A DNA stretch of 64,000 nucleotides from Agrococcus casei LMG 22410 (GTDB lineage Bacteria > Actinomycetota > Actinomycetes > Actinomycetales > Microbacteriaceae): contig NZ_FUHU01000020.1 in the NCBI RefSeq assembly GCF_900163565.1, positions 186,001 to 250,000 of the forward strand, given 5' to 3'. The notes below the pieces were generated by a model that made no database searches, was not told the DNA's origin, and saw only the letters and a list, made by a program, of their open reading frames with translations. Both the position numbers and the translations under genes were made by a program. Positions 39,970-48,797 of this stretch are shown here, piece after piece. Position 1 is the stretch's first letter, and the number at the start of each line of letters is the position of its first letter.

Positions 39970-40415
39970 GCGTGACTGTTGCGACGGCGACGTACGCGTC
40001 GGGCGTCTATGCCCCGTCGTGGGAAGAGGCCGTCCGAGCTGCCGGCCTCGACCTCGTCAACGCGCACGCGGTGGGCCCGGCGTACATCGACGAGATGCTG
40101 CAGATCATCGACAACTACGGCCCCTACTGCGTGGTCGCCCCCGGCGTCGCCGTGCCGCACGCGAACGCGAGCTCGCTCGTGCGCAAAGACGGCGTCGCCG
40201 TGCTGGCACTTGAAGAGCCGGTGCGCTTCGGCCACCCGCACAACGACCCGGTTCGCCTCATCGTCGGCATCGCCGCGACCACGGCGAAGCGCCACATCAC
40301 GATGCTTGCAGGGCTCGCGAAGTCGCTCGACGCACCCGGTGTCGTCAACCAGATCGTGGCCGCGGGCAGCCGCAAGGAGGCCCTCGAGCTGCTGGGCGTC
40401 AAGGTGCGCGCGTAG
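39966..40415 (+). CDS. Orphan PTS EIIA domain protein (fructose/mannitol/Ntr type)
   Basis: This 149-residue single-domain protein has the PTS_EIIA type-2 active site in VVAPGVAVPHANASS, where the histidine should accept phosphate from HPr, then LEEPVRFGHPHNDPVRLIVGIAA in adjacent pieces. It lacks attached IIB or IIC domains and no permease gene is nearby. The ATGA overlap with add ties its production to adenosine deaminase. It may be a regulatory phosphoacceptor rather than part of a sugar uptake system; that is inference. Confidence 0.88.
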   Translation: MSVTVATATYASGVYAPSWEEAVRAAGLDLVNAHAVGPAYIDEMLQIIDNYGPYCVVAPGVAVPHANASSLVRKDGVAVLALEEPVRFGHPHNDPVRLIVGIAATTAKRHITMLAGLAKSLDAPGVVNQIVAAGSRKEALELLGVKVRA

Positions 40416-40427
40416 CCAGAGGCCTCG

Positions 40428-42041
40428 CTACGCGACGAGTGGACGCATCGCCTCTGCGTACGCACTGACCAGCGCGCGTGCCGCATCCTGGTCGCCCGTC
40501 GCGTCGACGGAGTCGATGTAGACCTTGACCTTCGGCTCGGTGCCGCTTGGCCGCACCATGACGCGTGAGCCGTCGGCCATCGTGAAGCGCAGGATGTTGC
40601 CGATCGACCCGTGCTCCGGCAGGTTCAGGTCGTCGGCCGCGGTGACGGCGACGCCTGCGAGCTCGGTCGGCGGTGTGGCGCGCAAGGCAGCCATCGTCGC
40701 TGGGATGCGCGCGAGATCGGTGACGCGCACCGAGACCTGACCCGAGGCATAGGCGCCGACGGTGGTCGCGATCTCGTCGAGCAGGTCGAGCAGGGTGCGA
40801 CCCTCGGCGCGCAGAGCACCGTGAATCGACAGGATGCGTAGCAGGGCAGAGATGCCGTCTTTGTCGCGCACCGTCTCGGGGTTCACGAGGTAGCCGAGCG
40901 CTTCTTCGTAGCCGTAGACGAGGCCGTCGACGCGCGAGACCCATTTGAAGCCCGTCAGCGTCGCCTGGAACTCGAGGCCGAAGTGCTTCGCGATCGCCTC
41001 GAGCCCGGGGGAGGAGACGATCGAGCACGCGAGTGTGCCGGTGCCGAGGCGCTTCGCGGCATCCCAGCCGAAGATCAGGCCGACCTCGTTGCCGGTGAGC
41101 TGCTGCCAGCCGCCCTCGACCGGAACACAGACCGACAGGCGGTCGGCGTCGGGGTCGTTGGCGATGATCAGCTCGGCGTGCTCGCGATCAGCCGTGGCCA
41201 TGGCGAGGTCGAGTGCGCCGGGCTCTTCGGGGTTCGGAAACGCGACGGTCGGAAACGCGCCGTCGGGGTCGCGCTGCTCGGCCACCGGGATCAGCGGCTC
41301 GAAGCCAGCTGCCGCAACGGCGTCGCGGGTGGTCAGCCAGCCGACGCCGTGCATGGCCGTGTAGACGACGCGCGAGCTTGCACCCGGCTGGCCGAGTGCG
41401 GCGGTTGCCGAGACGTAGCGCTCGCGGACGTCGTCGCCGAGCTGCTCGAATGTGCCTTTCGGGAGGTCGTCGAAGGTGTAGCGCGAGGCCATCAGCTCGA
41501 TCTCGGCTGCGATCTCGGCGTCGACCGGTGCCACGATCTGGCTGCCCTGGTCGGCGTCGCCGAGGTACACCTTGAAGCCGTTGTCGCGCGGCGGGTTGTG
41601 GCTGGCAGTCACCATCACGCCTGCCGAGACATCGAGGTCGCGCACTGCGAACGCGGTCACGGGCGTGGGGGCGGGCCCGGGCAGCAGCAGCGCGCGCACG
41701 CCTGCACCTGCCATGATCTCAGCGGTGTCGCGAGCGAAGACGTCGGAGTTCACGCGGCCGTCGTAGCCGATCACGACACTCGGATGCGCGCCGCGCCGAA
41801 GCAGGAACGATGCGAGCCCAGCAGCAGCCTGGGCGACCGAGACGCGATTCATGCGTGCGCTGCCCGCGCCGAGCTCGCCTCTGAGGCCTGCGGTGCCGAA
41901 CTCGAGGCGTCCGGCGAACGCCGACTCGAGAGCCGCGGCGTCTCCGGCCTCTGCCTGGGCGATGAGCCCTGTGAGCTCTTCGCGTGTGACGGGGTCGGGA
42001 TCCTGCGCGAGCCAGGCCCGCGCGGTGTCGAGGGTGCTCAT
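40428..42041 (-). CDS. Phosphohexomutase/phosphopentomutase family (PgcA/PmmB-like)
   Basis: This 537-residue alpha-D-phosphohexomutase has RLEFGTAGLRGELGAG, the phosphoserine loop VMVTASHNPPRDNGFKVY, the metal loop NDPDADRLSV, the sugar loop GYEEALGY and the C-terminal phosphate-binding RPSGTEPKVKVY. Its overlap with punA and the salvage context favour conversion of (deoxy)ribose 1-phosphate to the 5-phosphate, as in relatives of this group, but glucose or mannose phosphates are also possible. ATG 42041 overlaps the punA stop by 4 nt. It converges on the PTS IIA gene with 12 bp between stops. Confidence 0.9.
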   Translation of the reverse strand: MSTLDTARAWLAQDPDPVTREELTGLIAQAEAGDAAALESAFAGRLEFGTAGLRGELGAGSARMNRVSVAQAAAGLASFLLRRGAHPSVVIGYDGRVNSDVFARDTAEIMAGAGVRALLLPGPAPTPVTAFAVRDLDVSAGVMVTASHNPPRDNGFKVYLGDADQGSQIVAPVDAEIAAEIELMASRYTFDDLPKGTFEQLGDDVRERYVSATAALGQPGASSRVVYTAMHGVGWLTTRDAVAAAGFEPLIPVAEQRDPDGAFPTVAFPNPEEPGALDLAMATADREHAELIIANDPDADRLSVCVPVEGGWQQLTGNEVGLIFGWDAAKRLGTGTLACSIVSSPGLEAIAKHFGLEFQATLTGFKWVSRVDGLVYGYEEALGYLVNPETVRDKDGISALLRILSIHGALRAEGRTLLDLLDEIATTVGAYASGQVSVRVTDLARIPATMAALRATPPTELAGVAVTAADDLNLPEHGSIGNILRFTMADGSRVMVRPSGTEPKVKVYIDSVDATGDQDAARALVSAYAEAMRPLVA

Positions 42042-42862
42042 GCCCGGGCTCCGATCGCCTCGACGATGTCGGCAAGCAGCTTTGAGATCACCGGCTCGGC
42101 TTCGCGTCCGGCCTCGACGACCTCTTCGTGCGACAGCGGGGTCTTCTGGATGCCTGCGGCCAGGTTGGTGATGAGGCTGAGGCCCAGCACCTCCATGCCG
42201 GCCTCGCGAGCTGCGATCGCCTCGAGCGCCGTCGACATGCCGCAGATGTGGCCGCCGATCGTCTCGGCCATCTTCACTTCGGCCGGAGTCTCGTAGTGGG
42301 GTCCGCGGAACTGCACGTAGACGCCCTCGTCGAGCGTGCTGTCGACCTCGAGTGCGATGCGACGCAGCCGCGATGAGTAGAGGTCGGTGAGGTCGACGAA
42401 CGTGGCGCCCTCGAGGGGCGAGTCGGCCGTGAGGTTGATGTGGTCGCTGATCAGCACGGGCTGGCCCGGCTGCCAGTGGCGCTTGATGCCGCCTGCGCCA
42501 TTGGTGAGGATCATGGTCTTCGCGCCGGCGGCGGCTGCGGTGCGCACCGAGTGCACGACGGCGCGAACGCCGCGGCCCTCGTAGTAGTGCGTGCGGGCGC
42601 CGATGATGAGTGCGCGGCGGCCGTCTGCGAGCAGCACGGAGCGGATTGTGCCGACGTGCCCGGCGAGCGCTGGCTTCGAGAAGCCGGTCACGCCTGTGGC
42701 GTCGAGCTCGTGTGTCGTCTCGCCCAGCAGGTCGGCTGCTTTGGCCCATCCGGAGCCCAGTGTGAGGGCGATGTCATGGCTCTCGACACCGGTCTGCGCT
42801 GCGATGTCGGCAGCAGCGAGCTTCGCCAGTTCGAAGGGATTCTCGTCGCGTGTGGCATTCAT
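42038..42862 (-). CDS. punA: Purine-nucleoside phosphorylase
   Basis: This 274-residue enzyme is of the trimeric PNP type: LTLGSGWA (phosphate), ARTHYYEGRG, LTNGAGGI, LISDHINLTADSPLEG, GPHYETPAE, and MSTALEAIAAREAGMEVLGLSLITNLAAGI in adjacent pieces. It cleaves inosine and guanosine to base and ribose 1-phosphate. A minus-strand TAGCTT ends 6 nt before the ATG, indicating a leaderless start. Only 19 bp separate its start codon from that of lpdA. Confidence 0.95.
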   Translation of the reverse strand: MNATRDENPFELAKLAAADIAAQTGVESHDIALTLGSGWAKAADLLGETTHELDATGVTGFSKPALAGHVGTIRSVLLADGRRALIIGARTHYYEGRGVRAVVHSVRTAAAAGAKTMILTNGAGGIKRHWQPGQPVLISDHINLTADSPLEGATFVDLTDLYSSRLRRIALEVDSTLDEGVYVQFRGPHYETPAEVKMAETIGGHICGMSTALEAIAAREAGMEVLGLSLITNLAAGIQKTPLSHEEVVEAGREAEPVISKLLADIVEAIGARA

Positions 42863-42867
42863 GCTCC

Positions 42868-42874
42868 TAAGCTA
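42868..42874. promoter_or_regulatory. Overlapping divergent -10 boxes of punA and lpdA
   Basis: The minus-strand hexamer TAGCTT (42874-42869) lies 6 nt from the punA ATG at 42862. The plus-strand hexamer TAAGCT (42868-42873) lies 8 nt from the lpdA ATG at 42882. They share five base pairs. Confidence 0.5.
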
Positions 42875-42881
42875 CGGCAAG

Positions 42882-44321
42882 ATGGGGTGTGTGAATGCAA
42901 CAACAGGCGCCCAGAAGGTAGTTGTCATCGGCGGCGGTCCGGGAGGTGCTGAGGCAGCTCTCGCCGGAGCACAGCTCGGTGCTGACGTCACGCTCATCGA
43001 GCGCGTCGGCGTCGGAGGCTCGGCCGTGCTGACCGACGTCGTGCCGTCGAAGTCGCTGATCGCGACGGCCGAGAGCGCGGCGGCGATCCGCGATGCGAAC
43101 GCCCTCGGCGTGCAGTTCTACGTGCGCGGCGAGACCGGCAGACCCCACAAGCCAGAGGTCGCAGTGAACCTGCAGGCGGTCAACCGACGCCTGCTCTCGC
43201 TCGCCGGCCAGCAGTCGCTCGACATGAAGGCAGAGCTCGAGCGCGCAGGCGTCACGATCGTGCAGGGCGAGGGCCGCCTCGTCAGCCCCAGCCGCGTCGT
43301 CGTCTCGACGGGCAAGAAGGGCACTGACTTCGACGAGTTCGAAGCAGACACCGTCATCGTCTCCGTCGGCGCCAGCCCCCGTGAGCTGCCGAGCGCGATG
43401 CCCGACGGCAAGCGCATCCTGACCTGGACCCAGCTCTACTCGATGGACGACGTGCCCGAGCACCTCATCGTGGTCGGCTCGGGTGTGACGGGCGCCGAGT
43501 TCGCCAACGCGTACTCGAACATCGGAGCCAAGGTCTCGCTCGTCTCCTCGCGCCAGCGCGTGCTGCCGAACGAAGACGCAGATGCGGCCGAGGTCATCGA
43601 AGAGGTCTTCAAGCGACAGGGCATGAACGTGCTCTCGGAGTCGCGCGCCGCGAGCGTCGAGGCGACCGAGACCGGTGTCGTCGTCACGCTCGAAGACGGC
43701 CGCAAGGTCGAAGGCTCGCACTGTCTCATGGCAGTCGGCTCCGTGCCCAACACCAAGGGTCTCGGCCTCGAAGAGGCTGGCGTCGAGCTGACCGAGTCGG
43801 GCCACATCAAGGTCAACCGCGTCGCCCGCACCAACCTGCCGAGCGTCTACGCGGTCGGAGACTGTGCAGACGTGCTGCCCCTCGCATCCGTCGCCCAGAT
43901 GCAGGGACGCACGGCGATGTTCCACGCGCTCGGCGACGCAGTGAGCCCGATCAGCCTGCGGGCCGTGGCGAGCAACATCTTCACGCAGCCCGAGATTGCG
44001 ACGGTCGGCTGGCAGCAGAAAGACCTCGAAGACGACATCGCGCAGGGCGACATCCAGGTCGTGCACCTGTCGCAGAACCCGCGAGCCAAGATGATGGGCA
44101 TCGAAGACGGCTTCGTGAAGCTGTTCGCGCGCAAGGGCTCGGGCACCGTCATCGGCGGCGTCATCGTGTCGCCGAAGGCCTCAGAGCTGATCTACCCGAT
44201 CACGATGGCGTTCGAGAACCGTCTGACGGTCGACATGATCGCCAAGGTGTTTCCGGTGTACCCGTCGCTCACGGGTTCGATCGCCGATGCGGCGCGCTCG
44301 CTGCACCGGATTGTGGACTGA
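42882..44321 (+). CDS. lpdA: LpdA-type NAD(P)H-quinone dehydrogenase
   Basis: This 479-residue flavoprotein has the disulfide oxidoreductase fold: FAD motif VVVIGGGPGGAEAALAGA, NAD motif LIVVGSGVTGAEFANAY, and VYAVGDCADVLPLAS. The redox disulfide of lipoamide dehydrogenases (C-x4-C) is missing: the segment reads GGSAVLTDVVPSKSL. This matches my recollection of M. tuberculosis LpdA (Rv3303c), a quinone reductase rather than a lipoamide dehydrogenase. ATG 42882 is preferred; GTG 42891 is a possible alternative. It diverges from punA. Confidence 0.9.
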   Translation: MGCVNATTGAQKVVVIGGGPGGAEAALAGAQLGADVTLIERVGVGGSAVLTDVVPSKSLIATAESAAAIRDANALGVQFYVRGETGRPHKPEVAVNLQAVNRRLLSLAGQQSLDMKAELERAGVTIVQGEGRLVSPSRVVVSTGKKGTDFDEFEADTVIVSVGASPRELPSAMPDGKRILTWTQLYSMDDVPEHLIVVGSGVTGAEFANAYSNIGAKVSLVSSRQRVLPNEDADAAEVIEEVFKRQGMNVLSESRAASVEATETGVVVTLEDGRKVEGSHCLMAVGSVPNTKGLGLEEAGVELTESGHIKVNRVARTNLPSVYAVGDCADVLPLASVAQMQGRTAMFHALGDAVSPISLRAVASNIFTQPEIATVGWQQKDLEDDIAQGDIQVVHLSQNPRAKMMGIEDGFVKLFARKGSGTVIGGVIVSPKASELIYPITMAFENRLTVDMIAKVFPVYPSLTGSIADAARSLHRIVD

Positions 44322-44335
44322 GCCAGCGCATCCGC

Positions 44336-44402
44336 TGATCTGAACTCCCTTTGGAGCTCGCTCTCTGCTTACGCGGAGGCTGAACTCCAAAGGGAGTTCA
44401 GG
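44336..44402. repeat. Intergenic palindrome cluster C (two inverted copies)
   Basis: Copy 1 is AACTCC-CTTT-GGAGCT at 44343-44358 and copy 2 is AACTCC-AAAG-GGAGTT at 44383-44398. Each is a palindrome, and copy 2 with its flank is also the inverse of copy 1, so together they can form a long stem (CTGAACTCCCTTTGGAG pairs across a loop of about 22 nt). They fill the gap between convergent lpdA and accA and may serve as a terminator. Confidence 0.85.
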
Positions 44403-44417
44403 TCAGATGCCGCGGCG

Positions 44418-46178
44418 CTACTGCTCCTCGTCGGGCTCGATCGTGAGCAGCGTGTGCCCCGACGAGATCGTCTTGCCGACGGGAGCATCGAGCGCGGTCA
44501 CCGTGCCCGAGATGCTGGCCTGCAGCGGCTGCTCCATCTTCATGGCCTCGAGCACGACGAGCAGGTCGCCCGCGACGACGCGCTGGCCGACCTCGATCTC
44601 GCACTTCACCACAGTCGCCTGCATCGGGCTCGTGACGGTGCCGCTGGCAGCGCCCGCAAGCACGGTCTTCGCGCGCTTCGGAGCGGGTCCGCGAGCATCG
44701 GGAGCCTCGCCGAACAGCCGCGACGGCATCGACACCTCGATGCGCTTTCCGTCTGCTTCGACGACGACCGAGCGACGCTCTTCGGGCTGGCCGAGGTCGC
44801 CGGGCTCGCCGCCCCAGGGCTCGACGTCGCCAGCCCACTCGGTCTCGATCCACGAGGTGTAGACGCCGAAGCCCTCGTCGCCCGTGAAGGCGGGGTCGTC
44901 GACGACGAGCTTGTGGAAGGGCAGCACCGTGGGCAGGCCCTCGATCTCGAACTCGGCGAGCGCCCGGCGTGAGCGCTGCAGCGCCTCTTCGCGCGTGGCG
45001 CCCGTGACGATGAGCTTGGCCAGCAGCGAGTCGAAGCTGCCGCTGATGACGTCGCCTGCGACGACGCCCGAGTCGATGCGCACACCCGGACCGTCGGGGG
45101 CGCGGAAGACGTGGATGGGGCCGGGCGCCGGCATGAAGCCGCGGCCTGCGTCTTCGCCGTTGATGCGGAACTCGAACGAGTGGCCGTTGATCTCGGGGTC
45201 GTCGTAGCCGAGTGCTTCGCCTTCTGCGAGACGGAACTGCTCGCGCACGAGGTCGATGCCGGTGACCTCTTCAGAGACCGGATGCTCGACCTGCAGTCGC
45301 GTGTTCACTTCGAGGAACGAGACGGTTCCGTCGGATCCGATCAGGAATTCGCATGTGCCCGCGCCGACGTAGCCGGCCTCGCGAAGGATGGCCTTCGACG
45401 ACTCGTAGAGCAGCGTCTGCTGCTCGTCGGTCAGGAACGGCGCGGGCGCCTCTTCGACCAGCTTCTGGTGACGACGCTGGAGGGAGCAGTCGCGGGTGGA
45501 GACGACGACCACGTTGCCGTGCGCATCCGCGAGGCACTGCGTCTCGACGTGGCGGGGCTTGTCGAGGTACTTCTCGACGAAGCACTCGCCGCGGCCGAAT
45601 GCGGCAACGGCCTCGCGGGTCGCCGACTCGAACTGCTGGGCGACCTCGTCGCGGCTGCGCGCGACCTTGAGTCCGCGTCCGCCGCCGCCGAAGGCAGCCT
45701 TGATCGCGACCGGCAGGCCGTGCTCGTCGGCGAAGGCGATGACCTCGTCGGCGGTCTCGACCGGGTTCAGCGTGCCCGGCGCAAGGGGTGCTCCCACGCG
45801 CTCGGCGATGTGGCGCGCCTGCACCTTGTCGCCCAGTGCGTCGATGGCTGCGGGGGAGGGGCCGATCCAGGTCAGGCCCGCGTCGATGACGGCCTGCGCG
45901 AACGCCGAGTTCTCGGCGAGGAAGCCATAGCCAGGGTGCACCGCGTCGGCGCCCGAGCGGCGCGCTGCCGAGAGGATCTTGTCGATGACGAGGTAGGTCT
46001 CGGCGCTGGTTGTTCCCTTGAGCGCGTAGGCCTCGTCGGCCAGGCGCACGTGGCGCGCATCCCGATCGGGGTCGGCGTAGACGGCGACGGATCCGATGCC
46101 TGCGTCTTTGGCTGCACGGATGACTCTGACTGCGATCTCGCCGCGGTTGGCGACCAGGACCTTTGTAATGCGGGGCAT
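44418..46178 (-). CDS. Acyl-CoA carboxylase alpha subunit (biotin carboxylase + biotin carrier)
   Basis: This 586-residue protein has the biotin carboxylase domain ([33 protein letters not shown], the ATP loop [46 protein letters not shown]) and a C-terminal biotinyl domain whose acceptor lysine lies in LEAMKMEQ. It carboxylates biotin for acetyl- or propionyl-CoA carboxylation with AccD and AccE at 59-61 kb. ATG 46178 gives the usual N-terminus [19 protein letters not shown] lies 8 nt upstream on the minus strand. Confidence 0.95.
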   Translation of the reverse strand: MPRITKVLVANRGEIAVRVIRAAKDAGIGSVAVYADPDRDARHVRLADEAYALKGTTSAETYLVIDKILSAARRSGADAVHPGYGFLAENSAFAQAVIDAGLTWIGPSPAAIDALGDKVQARHIAERVGAPLAPGTLNPVETADEVIAFADEHGLPVAIKAAFGGGGRGLKVARSRDEVAQQFESATREAVAAFGRGECFVEKYLDKPRHVETQCLADAHGNVVVVSTRDCSLQRRHQKLVEEAPAPFLTDEQQTLLYESSKAILREAGYVGAGTCEFLIGSDGTVSFLEVNTRLQVEHPVSEEVTGIDLVREQFRLAEGEALGYDDPEINGHSFEFRINGEDAGRGFMPAPGPIHVFRAPDGPGVRIDSGVVAGDVISGSFDSLLAKLIVTGATREEALQRSRRALAEFEIEGLPTVLPFHKLVVDDPAFTGDEGFGVYTSWIETEWAGDVEPWGGEPGDLGQPEERRSVVVEADGKRIEVSMPSRLFGEAPDARGPAPKRAKTVLAGAASGTVTSPMQATVVKCEIEVGQRVVAGDLLVVLEAMKMEQPLQASISGTVTALDAPVGKTISSGHTLLTIEPDEEQ

Positions 46179-46186
46179 GATTCGAG

Positions 46187-46192
46187 ATTCTA
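46187..46192 (-). promoter_or_regulatory. -10 box of the acyl-CoA carboxylase alpha gene
   Basis: TAGAAT on the minus strand ends 8 nt before the ATG at 46178. The remaining intergenic DNA up to 46405 shows no gene; an imperfect CAGAACC/GGTTCTG inverted pair near 46367-46401 is the only structure I see. Confidence 0.45.
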
Positions 46193-46405
46193 CAAGCCAT
46201 CGCATGAATGCCCTGCCGATTCCTCTACCAGAATCGCGAAATCGTTGACGTTGCCGACAAAAATAGGGTCGGCAGCGGGGCTGCGGCGAGGTGCAGAGCG
46301 GATGCGCAGATCAGCCGATCAGACGACTGAAGGTGAGTGCGCATCCGGGGTCCGTCTCGCCGGCCCCAGAACCGCGGGGCAACACGCCCAACGGGGTTCT
46401 GCCAC

Positions 46406-46431
46406 TAGGTGAGTGAGTGCTCACTCACCTA
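46406..46431. promoter_or_regulatory. TetR-type operator
   Basis: TAGGTGAGTGAG and CTCACTCACCTA are perfect 12-nt inverted arms around a TG centre. The right end overlaps the first two bases of the -10 box TAAAGT (46430-46435), which ends 6 nt before the GTG at 46442. Binding would block transcription of the TetR-ABC operon. Confidence 0.88.
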
Positions 46432-46441
46432 AAGTGTCTCC

Positions 46442-47080
46442 GTGGTGATTCCCCGACTCTCAAGGTCCGACAGACAGGACCAGATCCTTGATGACGTGCT
46501 CGAAGTCGTGCTCGAGCTCGGCATCTCGGTGACCTCGCGAGACCTGGCCGCGGCGGCCGGAGTCTCTGAGGGCACGCTGTTCAAGGTCTTCGAGACGAAG
46601 GAGAACCTGCTTCGCTCTCTCGCGTCCAAGCACAGCGGCATGCCCGACAGCGTCGGGGTGTGGCTGCAGAGCATCGACGTCGCCGGCATGAGCTTCGAAG
46701 ACCTCGTGATCGGCATCATCGAGAACGCCATGGAGCAGTACCGCAGGTCATTCCGCATCTTCTACGCGCTCGGCCCGTACATCGACAGCCCCGGCAAGGA
46801 CGCGCTCGAGCAGTTCGAGCGCGAGCTCGAGCCCTGGACCGACGCTCTCCTCCAGCACAGCCACCGGCTGCGCGCCTCTCCCGAGTCAGCTGCCTCGATA
46901 CTGCGCATGCACGCAGTGGCAGCGGCCGACACCACCAACATGTGGACTCAGCAGCTCACGCCCGCTGAGCACGCAGACATCTTCCTCCACGGCCTCATGC
47001 GGCCACACGATGCCGCTGCACTCGACTCCACTGCACGCGACTCCGCTGCACACGACTCCACTCAGGGAACCCAAGAATGA
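46442..47080 (+). CDS. TetR/AcrR-family transcriptional regulator
   Basis: This 212-residue protein has an N-terminal helix-turn-helix: ILDDVLEVVLELGISVTSRD, LAAAAGVSEGTLFKVFETKENLL. The C-terminal part is an all-alpha ligand domain without clear similarity. The final about 20 residues are polar and come from a 15-bp tandem repeat. A near-perfect palindrome overlaps its promoter, so it very likely represses itself and the two ABC exporter genes, which follow with ATGA overlap. The start is GTG 46442 or the GTG one codon later; transcription is probably leaderless. Confidence 0.92.
   Translation: MVIPRLSRSDRQDQILDDVLEVVLELGISVTSRDLAAAAGVSEGTLFKVFETKENLLRSLASKHSGMPDSVGVWLQSIDVAGMSFEDLVIGIIENAMEQYRRSFRIFYALGPYIDSPGKDALEQFERELEPWTDALLQHSHRLRASPESAASILRMHAVAAADTTNMWTQQLTPAEHADIFLHGLMRPHDAAALDSTARDSAAHDSTQGTQE
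47016..47060 (+). repeat. Three 15-bp tandem repeats in the 3' end of the TetR gene
   Basis: Units CTGCACTCGACTCCA, CTGCACGCGACTCCG and CTGCACACGACTCCA occupy 47016-47030, 47031-47045 and 47046-47060. They are in frame and code for repeated A-[LRH]-D-S-[TA] residues. Confidence 0.9.
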
Positions 47081-48795
47081 AACTCCTCCACCTCATCAAG
47101 CGCTACGCGGGGCCCTACTGGCCGCTGATCGTGCTCGTGGTGCTCTTCCAGTTCGCGCAGTCGGTGCTCAGCCTGCTGCTGCCCACCATCAACGGCGACA
47201 TCCTGAACGACGGCGTGCTCGTCGGCAACACCGACGTCATCTGGCGCCTCGGCGGCTGGATGCTGGTCGTCAGCCTGCTGCAGATCGCCGCGAACACGCT
47301 CGCGATCCTGTGCGGAGCGATCATCGCCATGCGCGCTGGCCGCGACATGCGCGCAGACGTGTTCCAGAAGGCATCGGCCTTCAGCGAGCAGGACATGCAG
47401 CGCTTCGGCTCCGCCAGCCTCATCACCCGCAACACGAACGACGTGCAGCAGGTGCAGATGCTCATCCTGATGTCGTGCACCATGCTCATGTCGGCGCCCA
47501 TGCTGTCGATCGGCGGCATCGTGCTCGCGATTCGCGCTGACGCAACGCTGTCGTGGATCGTCGCCGTCGCCGTGCCGGTGATGCTGATTGTCATGGCGCT
47601 CATCGTCAGCCGTCTGGTGCCGATCTTCGCGACGCTGCAGGAGAAAGTCGACGCGATCAACCGTGTCATGCGCGAACAGCTCACGGGCATTCGGGTCGTT
47701 CGGGCATTCGTGCAGGAGAAGCGCGAGAAGCGCCGCTTCGACAAGGCGAACGAAGACCTCTACTCGGCGATGCTGCGAACAGGCAATCTGTTCGTTCTGG
47801 CGTTTCCGCTCATCATGCTCATCGTCGAGGTCTCGAGCGTCGCCGTCATCTGGTTCGGTGGCCATCTCGTCGACAGCGGCGAGCTTGAGATCGGCACGAT
47901 GATGATCTTCCTGCAGTATCTGATGCAGATTCTGATGGGCATCATGATGATGACCTTCATGACGATGATGATCCCTCGCGCTGCAGTCGGCGCACGCCGT
48001 ATCAGCGAGGTCATCGAGACTGAGGCCTCGGTCGCCCGAGGCACGGGCAGCGCTGCTCCGGCAGACGGCACGGTGGAGTTCGAGGGCGTCAGCTTCTCAT
48101 ACCCCGGTGCCGACACCCCTGTGCTAGAAGACGTGACGTTCACCGCGCATCCGGGTGAGACCGTTGCCATCATCGGATCGACGGGCGCCGGAAAGACAAC
48201 GCTCGTCAACCTGATCGCGAGGCAGTTCGACGTCACGGCAGGGTCAGTGCGAGTCGGCGGTGTCGACGTGCGCGAATCCGACACCGACCAGCTGTGGGCG
48301 AATCTCGGCCTCGTGCCGCAGCGCCCGTACCTGTTCTCGGGCACGGTGGCCTCGAACCTGCGCTTCGGCGATGAGAACGCCACCGAAGCTGATCTGTGGC
48401 AGGCGCTCGAGATCGCGCAGGCCAAGGGATTCGTCGCAGAGAAGGGGCTCGACGCTCGCGTGGCGCAGGGCGGCACGAACTTCTCGGGAGGGCAGCGACA
48501 GAGACTGTCGATCGCGAGGGCGCTCGTGAAGCGCCCGAGAGTGCTGCTGTTCGACGACTCGTTCTCGGCGCTCGACACGTCGACGGATGCGCGGCTGCGG
48601 GCGGCACTCGACGCCGAGCTGTCAGACATCACCAGGATCGTCGTGGCGCAGCGCGTCGCAACCGTGCAGGGTGCCGACCGCATCCTCGTGATCGAGAGCG
48701 GACGCATCCTCGACCAGGGCACGCATGACGAGCTGCTGGAGACCAGTGAGACCTACCGCGAGATCGTGAACTCGCAGATGAGCGTAGAGGCCTGA
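47077..48795 (+). CDS. ABC exporter half-transporter with degenerate ATPase site
   Basis: This 572-residue protein has six membrane helices (about residues 10-310) and a C-terminal ABC domain: Walker A IGSTGAGKTTLVN, Q-loop VPQRPYLFSG, signature NFSGGQRQRLS, Walker B LLFDDSFSALD. The Walker B glutamate is replaced by Asp, as in one half of heterodimeric exporters such as TmrAB or BmrCD. The H-loop reads IVVAQRVAT, with Gln in place of the usual His, also a mark of the degenerate partner. It is coupled to tetR by ATGA and followed 2 bp later by its partner gene. Confidence 0.92.
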   Translation: MKLLHLIKRYAGPYWPLIVLVVLFQFAQSVLSLLLPTINGDILNDGVLVGNTDVIWRLGGWMLVVSLLQIAANTLAILCGAIIAMRAGRDMRADVFQKASAFSEQDMQRFGSASLITRNTNDVQQVQMLILMSCTMLMSAPMLSIGGIVLAIRADATLSWIVAVAVPVMLIVMALIVSRLVPIFATLQEKVDAINRVMREQLTGIRVVRAFVQEKREKRRFDKANEDLYSAMLRTGNLFVLAFPLIMLIVEVSSVAVIWFGGHLVDSGELEIGTMMIFLQYLMQILMGIMMMTFMTMMIPRAAVGARRISEVIETEASVARGTGSAAPADGTVEFEGVSFSYPGADTPVLEDVTFTAHPGETVAIIGSTGAGKTTLVNLIARQFDVTAGSVRVGGVDVRESDTDQLWANLGLVPQRPYLFSGTVASNLRFGDENATEADLWQALEIAQAKGFVAEKGLDARVAQGGTNFSGGQRQRLSIARALVKRPRVLLFDDSFSALDTSTDARLRAALDAELSDITRIVVAQRVATVQGADRILVIESGRILDQGTHDELLETSETYREIVNSQMSVEA

Positions 48796-48797
48796 TC

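Noticed and set aside
46367-46401. CAGAACC/GGTTCTG inverted pair upstream of tetR
   Set aside because: The stem is only 7 bp with a loop of about 21 nt; not convincing beside the strong TetR operator.
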